A stretch of DNA of 25,888 bases from Pelargonium nanum (lineage: Eukaryota > Streptophyta > Magnoliopsida > Geraniales > Geraniaceae). This document shows positions 20,416-25,888 of this stretch, one piece after another. The stretch spans positions 1 through 25,888 of the forward strand of contig JAYMTF010001150.1 of the NCBI GenBank assembly GCA_036897485.1, written 5' to 3'. The position numbers and the translations under genes are program-made. The notes beneath the pieces are model-generated. The model did no database searches and was not told the DNA's origin. It worked only from the letters and a program-made list of their open reading frames with translations. Position 1 is the stretch's first letter. Each line of letters opens with the position of its first letter.

Positions 20416-20662
20416 TTAGTTTTGCTTCCTCTGAACTGATAATTATTTTGGTTTTAACTTCTGATTTCAAAATTACATGGTATCGGCCCTTAAAGTTTTT
20501 AAGTTTTTGATTTTGGCCCTAATAACTTGCTACAAGAGGTTGACCATCGCCACGTCAGCCCACCCATCTAAGCAAGCAACCACGTCAACTAAGGCATCTA
20601 CGTAACCTATGAAACTAGGGGTTAAAACCAAAATAATTAACAGTTCAAGGAGGCAAAACTAA
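20416..20662. mobile_element. Foldback MITE downstream of LIG6
   Basis: The left arm (TTAGTTTTGCTTCCTCTGAA at 20416, then TTATTTTGGTTTTAAC) and the right arm (complement TTAGTTTTGCCTCCTTGAAC read back from 20662, then the same TTATTTTGGTTTTAAC) form inverted repeats of about 50 bp. They enclose roughly 145 bp that includes GACCATCGCCACGTCAGCC. The element is about 247 bp and codes for nothing. The flanking bases may be a TTA target duplication, but this is not certain. Confidence 0.7.
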
Positions 20663-20699
20663 TTAACACAATTTTATTAAAATTCATGTATAAATTAAA

Positions 20700-21870
20700 T
20701 TCATGGTATTTCTTTATAGTCTTGTTGTAACAGACGCTGCAAGCCTGCGACATGATTCTGTTCAGGATGAATGATACCAACTTAGAAATAGGGAAATTAT
20801 GCCGACCAAGACCAAGACGACCTACCTAGACATAAGAGAAGTTATGCCAACCAAGGCCAAATGAGACATGCCCAAATCAACTTGAGAGAAAGATATGGGG
20901 ACTCTAGCATCAACAAAGATTTGTCGAACCCATCGCATCATCTTCCTCCCCTTTAGAGCATCAATCGAAGAACCCGAAAAGAGAAAGCTTAGGCGAGGGC
21001 TCAACAAGATGAAGGGATGAAATGACAAGTCATGAGAGATTTACATAGGAGCCTGGTTGAAAGTGTGCAAGCACAACCCCCGCTTGTATATTCTAGAATC
21101 AAGAAGTATAGTTAGTGGCTTACTAAGATAGCATTCTTAATTAGGAACCAACACCTAGTAGTTGTTCAAACTGGATATGTACAACCAGTAAGCACCACAG
21201 GAATAGACCAAGATGGACACATAGTCGGCATCAATCAAATGAACTACCCCAACTACTTCATGCTGGAAGGGAAGGGGCATGAAGGACGAGGAGATCGTAC
21301 TTTAACGCTTCTACAAAAAATGTTTTCCTATGAACACATTACCACCAAGGATGAGTTCACAACTGCCTGAGAACCCGCTCTTGTATATCTAAAGAAGAAT
21401 GACTACAAAAACTTCGCCGGGGGGGGGGGGGGGGGGGGTACCTCAAGCAAACAATGCAGCTTGTCGAGCAATCCAAACAACAAATCCCAACTTGACAGCT
21501 CATCTGGAGTCAAGTTCACCCTCTGACGGCCAAGTGTGGGGAAATTTACGGTCACCTCAAGAGGATGAAAAATTTGAAGTGGTCAACCATCCCTGAAGAA
21601 GAGAAAAATCGAAGATATATGAAGAAGTACCTGATTCTCCACCAATTCTAAGAATAATACAATATCAAGAAATGCTTCTTCCTCAAGAACACTATTGAGA
21701 AACTCCTTGAAAAAAGAAAATTATCTCGTTAAGATACGACCCTGCAAAGAGAAATAAAAATAAGACCCACGATGGAAGAAGAAGGGACGACGAGAGCGAT
21801 CAAAACAACAATAACGCCACTTACATTATCGGATGATGAGACCCTGGACATACCAGATGAGAAATCAGGA
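20700..21870 (+). mobile_element. Degenerate Ty3/Gypsy gag fragment
   Basis: The most convincing part is about 21560-21850. Broken plus-strand frames read RRYMKKY, then EMLLP..-type spacing, CFFLKNTIEKLLEKRKLSR, and after a shift KNKTHDGRRRDDESDQNNNN with ATYIIG. This is the order seen at the end of plant Gypsy gag (zinc-knuckle region, then the spacer before protease). Upstream sequence to about 20700 has a similar purine-rich, coding-like character but is too decayed to assign. No protease, reverse transcriptase or integrase follows, so it is a truncated relic. LTR limits were not found. Confidence 0.55.
21419..21438 (+). repeat. Run of 20 G
   Basis: An uninterrupted homopolymer of 20 guanines lies within the gag relic. 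Such runs are rare in plant DNA, slip easily during replication and sequencing, and can form G-quadruplexes. The length may be unreliable. Confidence 0.9.
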
Positions 21871-22139
21871 CAAATACCCTTGGCATGCTGACAACTTGAG
21901 AAGGTTTAACAAACGAGTAGATTCGAGACTAAGATGCCATCCTTGTAGATCCATAGCCTGAGCACTTGTAAAAAAAAAATTGATTTTCAATAAAAACCGA
22001 ATGACCATCATATACTAAGCAGTTATACCAAGTTTGGAGTAACCTTTCGAAACTCCAAGATTCTTTTGACGGATTACGCCTAATTTGAGACTTATTTTCC
22101 TGTAAAGGCGAATGAGAACCTTGCTTTCTTTGGAGCATA

Positions 22140-22370
22140 GTCAACCACCTTGAGCAGAAACCTACTAATCCCCAGAGCCAAGTCTTCCACCAAGAGCAGG
22201 AACCTAACTTCCCCCGAATTCTGCTCCTTCTCTAGGAGCGGGAACTCAACTTTTTCCAGATCCAAGACTTTTACCTACAGTGGGAACATAGTTTCCCTAG
22301 GGCCAAATCCCCCAACAAAGCAAGTCGGAGCCCTTCTCTCCCTCGCAAATCAAGATTTGAAAGCCTAGTT
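22140..22370. repeat. Diverged GAGC(A/G)GGAAC repeat block
   Basis: Words such as GAGCAGAAACCTACT, GAGCAGGAACCTAACTTCCC, GAGCGGGAACTCAACTT and CAGTGGGAACATAGTTTCCC recur about every 50-60 bp with intervening CCAA(A/G)TC(T/C)(T/C)CC motifs. This looks like an old minisatellite, perhaps part of an LTR of the neighbouring gag relic. Its open frame of 72 codons is repeat-derived. Confidence 0.45.
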
Positions 22371-22388
22371 TTTTTGTCACGTTCCTCC

Positions 22389-22555
22389 CGACAGATCGCC
22401 TAAGTTTGGAGTCACCTTCCAAAACTCTATGATCCTCTCGATAGATCACTTTAGTTTGAAGTCATCTTCCAAAACTCTATGATCCTCCCGAAATATCACT
22501 CAAATTTGGAGTCATATTTCAAAACTATATAATCCTTTCGACAGATTATTTAAGT
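22389..22555. repeat. 50-bp tandem repeat, 3.3 copies
   Basis: Three consecutive 50-bp copies (22389-22438, 22439-22488, 22489-22538) plus a 17-bp partial copy share the pattern CGA(C/T)AGATC...TTTGGAGTCA...CAAAACT(C/A)TATGATCCT. A related single unit occurs at about 22028-22080 (AGTTTGGAGTAACCTTTCGA), so the family is also scattered locally. It may belong to a retroelement terminal repeat, but no partner copy is visible. Confidence 0.75.
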
Positions 22556-22950
22556 CACTCGAAATGGATTATTCAAGTAAAAAAACAGACAACCCCATCC
22601 AAAGATGAGAATCTGAGACGAATCAAGAAGACAAGTCAACCACTCAGATTTAGAGATCACCCTAAAGTGAACAAAGGGTGATGGGTGTATATAGTCATCT
22701 TGACTTCAAAACTTTTTACACGTCCTAATGAAAATAAGAATTTAGCTATCAAATATCATCCAAGGTATAGGATGTTATTTTATTTCTGCGAATCAAGAAA
22801 TTGCAAATACTCTCTTCGTGGTACTCTCATTTCAACAATGCTAAAAAAGAGAGTCTATTTCCAAGACACCATAAGCGACCTCTATTATTACATATATACT
22901 TCTTACAAGCATACTTATGCATATACATGCACATTTTCTAGTTTGTGCGA

Positions 22951-24873
22951 CTAGAAATGAAAGTTATCACCTGCATTGCATGCCATTTCTAAGGGAATGG
23001 GCGGATCCGAAAAAGCTCCTGTCGATATTTGTTCGAAAACAACTTTGCTAGCTGCATCGGTGTAGTGAACTCCGTCCCAATTTACTCGATCCGAAGGCCG
23101 ATCACATGAACCCACAAATATGTTGCTACCATTTATGGTTATGGTTCCTCCACACCCAACATCCCCGCTGTAATTGTACTTGCCTCCATAACCACAGCAA
23201 GCTATAAGTGGAAGCTCAAATCCTGTATTAATGAAGACATATATGTTACATATATGGTTATTCATGAATCTTGTCATGACTTCTATGAGTTTAATGTAAA
23301 GTAGATAATTACAGATGACTATCTTGTTCTTGTAATGTTTTTGCAACGGATATCCATAATTTTTTTTTTTGTAATTTTAGACTACCCTAAACTATTTTCC
23401 ACCAATTCCGTCAGTTAACTTTAACTGAATTTTTTAAAAATATCAAGTTTAGGGCAATCAATTGCAAAATGTGACCAGTATAAGGTAGTTTAAAGTTAAA
23501 AAAAAAATGACAAAAAGGGCAAAATTGGCATTTTCGAAAAATTCCGTCAAAATTAACCGACGGAATAGACGGAAAATAGTTCAAGGTAGTCTAAAGTTAT
23601 AAAAAATGGGTATCTCTTGCAAAAGGTGACAAGTACGTGCTAGTCATATGTAATTTACCAAAACAAAAATTACCATATTTTTGGGGATTAAGGTATAAAG
23701 AGTATTTAGGGGTGTAGACATCAACATATGTGATTGAAGCTAAAGGAAGATCCTTTCTGAGTTGAACAATGGCCTCTTTTAATTTGATGTTGAAGTATTG
23801 AGCTACATCATTGTGAGGCTTGGAGCAACCAACACTGTCCTTCTCTTCGGATGGAAAATTGGCAAGAATATATGGAAGACAACCAATTGGTCCCGTATTA
23901 TGAATCCAAAATGATCTTCCTCCGGATGAATTGTATATTCTCTGTGTATACATACATACATGGATAATTTATTTTCAACAAAATATATATGTTCTTTTTA
24001 GTGGACAAAATAAATATTTTTTTTTATTGACTAAAAAAAATAGTCGAATCAGTTTATATTGTTGGTTAGAGAATAAGGAATCTAAGTCAAATGTTTTATG
24101 GCTATTTAGGATAAGCCAAACCAATGGAATGATGCCAACACATTAAAATTCACTCATACCCCCACCCAAGTGAATTTGTGGGAGCGAAGCGACCCGCCCA
24201 GATCCTGAAATTTTAATGAGGTGTCACCACCTCATTAATGGCTTAGCCTAAGCCAAATAAATCTCGGCTTAGGATCCTTAACCTCGTGTTGGTTATTAGT
24301 ATATAACTAATTTAAAAAATAAAAATGAATACTCGTTTCAGAACCATTTTTTTTAGTAAGAGATTCATTTTGAAACGGAGTGAGTTATATATACCTTAAC
24401 ATTGAGGGAGAAGCTGCTGATTATGTCAGGAACGGATGCATTAACTTGTTGAAAAGTCATGTTAGCAAATATGCCTTCACCTATATCATTTTGGCCTATG
24501 TCAAATGTGTACAGAGCTTCTGAGAAATAATCTTCCTTGGGCATCAAACTCGCGAAGACGCCTCCTAAGCAACAACGATCATACACATTGCAAATCTAAT
24601 GTGACTGATATGTATATTGCAATTTGCTTTTGTTAATTAACAAAAACGTAGTTAATTAATTACCTCGTCGTCTAATCAATTGTGATCTTGATTTTAATTG
24701 CGTGAACTGCATGTACTGCACATCAAGATAGAAAGGACTGAAGCCACCTCTGGGAATAACTGAAGTTGGTAGCCTGATTGTGGATGCAGCTGTGGCAAAG
24801 TTTGCACCATTTGTGAAGTTGGTTCCTATGGCATCAAGATATGCATCCAAAAATGGAAGCCCAACATGCTTAG
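22951..24873 (-). CDS. GDSL esterase/lipase (SGNH hydrolase), 3' part, four exons
   Basis: Minus-strand exons in order 24873-24664, 24564-24395, 23941-23674, 23222-22951 join with GT..AG borders and matching phases to 306 residues and a TAG stop. Family blocks seen: block II GANFATAAST, block III DIGQNDIG (oxyanion Asn), the plant signature WIHNTGPIGCLPYIL, CCGYGGKYNY, and block V WDGVHYTDAA with the catalytic Asp and His. These fit the ENOD8/FXG1-like plant GDSL group, secreted hydrolases of esters or acylated carbohydrates. The first exon, with signal peptide and GDSN nucleophile (about 70-80 residues by family length), is absent: it lies beyond the window or has been lost. The first exon here starts with two bases completing a split codon. 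Substrate unknown. Confidence 0.88.
23339..23625. mobile_element. Foldback MITE in an intron of the GDSL gene
   Basis: The left arm (TTTTGCAACGGATATCCATA from about 23338, then TAGACTACC..AACTATTTTCC and AATTCCGTC) is matched by the complement of the right arm (CTTTTGCAAGAGATACCCAT from about 23625, then TAGACTACC..AACTATTTTCC and TATTCCGTC). The arms are some 90 bp long, separated by about 100 bp. The element is about 287 bp, noncoding, and lies in the intron between the third and last GDSL exons seen (23223-23673), so it does not touch coding sequence. Confidence 0.8.
24213..24238. repeat. Perfect 11-bp hairpin in a GDSL intron
   Basis: TTAATGAGGTG (24213-24223), loop TCAC, then CACCTCATTAA (24228-24238) form a perfect inverted repeat. 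GGCTTAGCCTAAGCC follows at about 24240-24254, a second short palindrome. Both lie in a block at about 24150-24300 that is richer in GC than its surroundings and may be a small insertion in the intron 23942-24394. Confidence 0.6.
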
Positions 24874-24999
24874 CTGCAAATCAAACAATCACATCAAATC
24901 ATACATAATGTTATCTTTGATTGGTGTTTAGACTTTTTTATTTATTTATTGAATATTTAGACTTATAATGCTTTTGATATTAATTATGAAGCCTAGGAG
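24874..24999. other. Intron or 5' flank of the GDSL gene
   Basis: AT-rich sequence directly upstream (minus strand) of the first GDSL exon in the window, with the acceptor TTTGCAG at about 24880-24874. It should be the end of the gene's first intron. No exon is seen before the minisatellite begins. Confidence 0.5.
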
Positions 25000-25824
25000 A
25001 TGAGCTCACACTCTCTCCTTGGGAGAAACCTTTGGAGCAACTCACAATCTCTCCTCAGGAGAAGCCTTGGGAGGATCAGACTCTCTTGTTGGGGGAGCCT
25101 TGGGGTGGAGCTCAGACTTTCTCCTTGGGAGAAGCCTTGGGGAGGAGCTCACACTCTCTCCCAGGGAGAAAGGTCATGGAGGAGCTCCCACTCTCTACTT
25201 GGGAGAAACCTTGGGGAGGAGCTCACACTCTCTCCTTGGGAGAAAATTTAGGGAGGAGCTTTTACTCTCTCCTTAGGAAAAACCTTGGGGAGGAGCTCAA
25301 CTCTCTCCTTAAGAGAATTCTTGGGAAGGAGCTCACACTCTCTCCTTGGGATCATAAGTCTCGGGGAGGTGGTCACACTCTCTCCTTGGGAGAAATCTTC
25401 GGAAGAAGCTCACTCTCTCTCCTTGGAAAAAGCTTTGGGGAGGAGCTCAAATCTCTCTTTGTGAGAAACATTGGCGAGGAGCTCACACTTTTTCATTTGG
25501 AGAAGCTTTGGGGATTGGCTCACACTCTCTTCTTAGGAGAAGCCTTAGGGAGAAGCTCACATTCTCTCCTTGGGAGAAGCCTTGAAGAACTCTCTCCTTG
25601 GGATAAGCCTTGGGGAGGAGCTCACATGCACTCTCTACTTGGGTTAAGCCTTGAGGGAAAATGGATTTCTCTCCTGGGAAGAAGCCTTGGGGGAGCTCAT
25701 TCTCTGTCCTTGGACAAAATCTTGGGGAAGCTCTCTCTCTCTCTCTCCCTCTCTCCCTCCCTCCTTGGAAGAAGCCTTCGGGAGAGCTCGTTCTCCCTCC
25801 TGTGGAGGAAGTATTGAAAATGAG

Positions 25825-25830
<6 letters not shown>
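25000..25830. repeat. 37-bp minisatellite, about 22 copies
   Basis: A unit of the form GAGCTCACACTCTCTCCTTG plus GGAGAAACCTTGGGGAG repeats with a spacing of 37 bp, for example GAGCT(C/T) at 25145, 25182, 25219 and 25256. Copies differ by substitutions and small indels. The unit has no stop codon in any of the three plus-strand frames, which gives long overlapping open frames (one of 261 codons at 25032-25817) that are repeat artefacts. The array ends in CT-rich sequence and adjoins the truncated GDSL gene. Confidence 0.9.
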
Positions 25831-25868
<38 letters not shown>

Positions 25869-25870
25869 TT
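25828..25870. repeat. (CT)n microsatellite
   Basis: A (CT)n run of about 17 units follows the minisatellite, with shorter CT runs at about 25730-25765. The CT-rich core of the 37-bp unit suggests that this tract and the array share an origin by slippage. Confidence 0.85.
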
Positions 25871-25888
25871 TCCTGTCTCCTCCTCACT

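Noticed and set aside
22389..22555. CRISPR-like regular repeats
   Set aside because: The 50-bp copies are contiguous and diverged, with no unique spacers between constant repeats, and the DNA is plant nuclear.
25032..25817. 261-codon open frame as a real gene
   Set aside because: It is produced by the 37-bp minisatellite lacking stops in all forward frames. There is no domain, promoter or start context to support a gene.
25483..25887. 134-codon minus-strand frame rich in Arg-Glu
   Set aside because: The RERERE tract is translated (CT)n repeat and the rest is the minisatellite.

Overview
The window is nuclear DNA from a land plant, most likely a eudicot. The signs are long AT-rich GT..AG introns, plant-type non-LTR and LTR retroelement debris, Stowaway- and hAT-type miniature elements, and two plant gene families. 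I cannot name the species. There are no tRNA, rRNA, CRISPR or bacterial-type features.

Layout. Positions 1-430 hold a (CT)n tract and AT-rich DNA. About 430-2860 is a decayed, 5'-truncated L1-like LINE on the minus strand (reverse transcriptase end, zf-RVT, RNase H). At 3032-3234 sits a short hAT-like element with an exact 8-bp target duplication, about 150 bp upstream of the main gene. Positions 3387-19969 (plus strand) are a complete 19-exon gene for DNA ligase 6 (LIG6), a plant-specific fusion of an SNM1/Artemis-type metallo-beta-lactamase/beta-CASP nuclease with an ATP-dependent DNA ligase. Its nuclease half is one 2.3-kb exon; its ligase half is 18 small exons spread over about 14 kb of introns carrying several miniature transposons and repeats. 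From 19970 to 22950 there is a 3' flank, a foldback MITE, a degenerate Ty3/Gypsy gag fragment and a 50-bp tandem repeat. Positions 22951-24873 (minus strand) are the last four exons of a GDSL esterase/lipase whose first exon, with the GDSN nucleophile block, is not in the window. Positions 25000-25830 are a 37-bp minisatellite (about 22 copies) running into (CT)n.

The most notable points are: (1) intron 2 of LIG6 appears to end in AA rather than AG at the position required by reading frame and family conservation, which could be a splice-site lesion, a sequence error or non-canonical splicing; (2) a canonical PCNA-interaction (PIP) box lies in the linker between the nuclease and ligase halves; (3) the codon of the ligase nucleophile lysine is split by a 2.2-kb intron that itself contains a foldback element; (4) a 37-bp minisatellite open in all three forward frames abuts the truncated GDSL gene. 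The two genes are independent: LIG6 belongs to DNA repair, the GDSL enzyme to secreted lipid/ester hydrolysis. Apart from the elements inserted near them I see no functional link.
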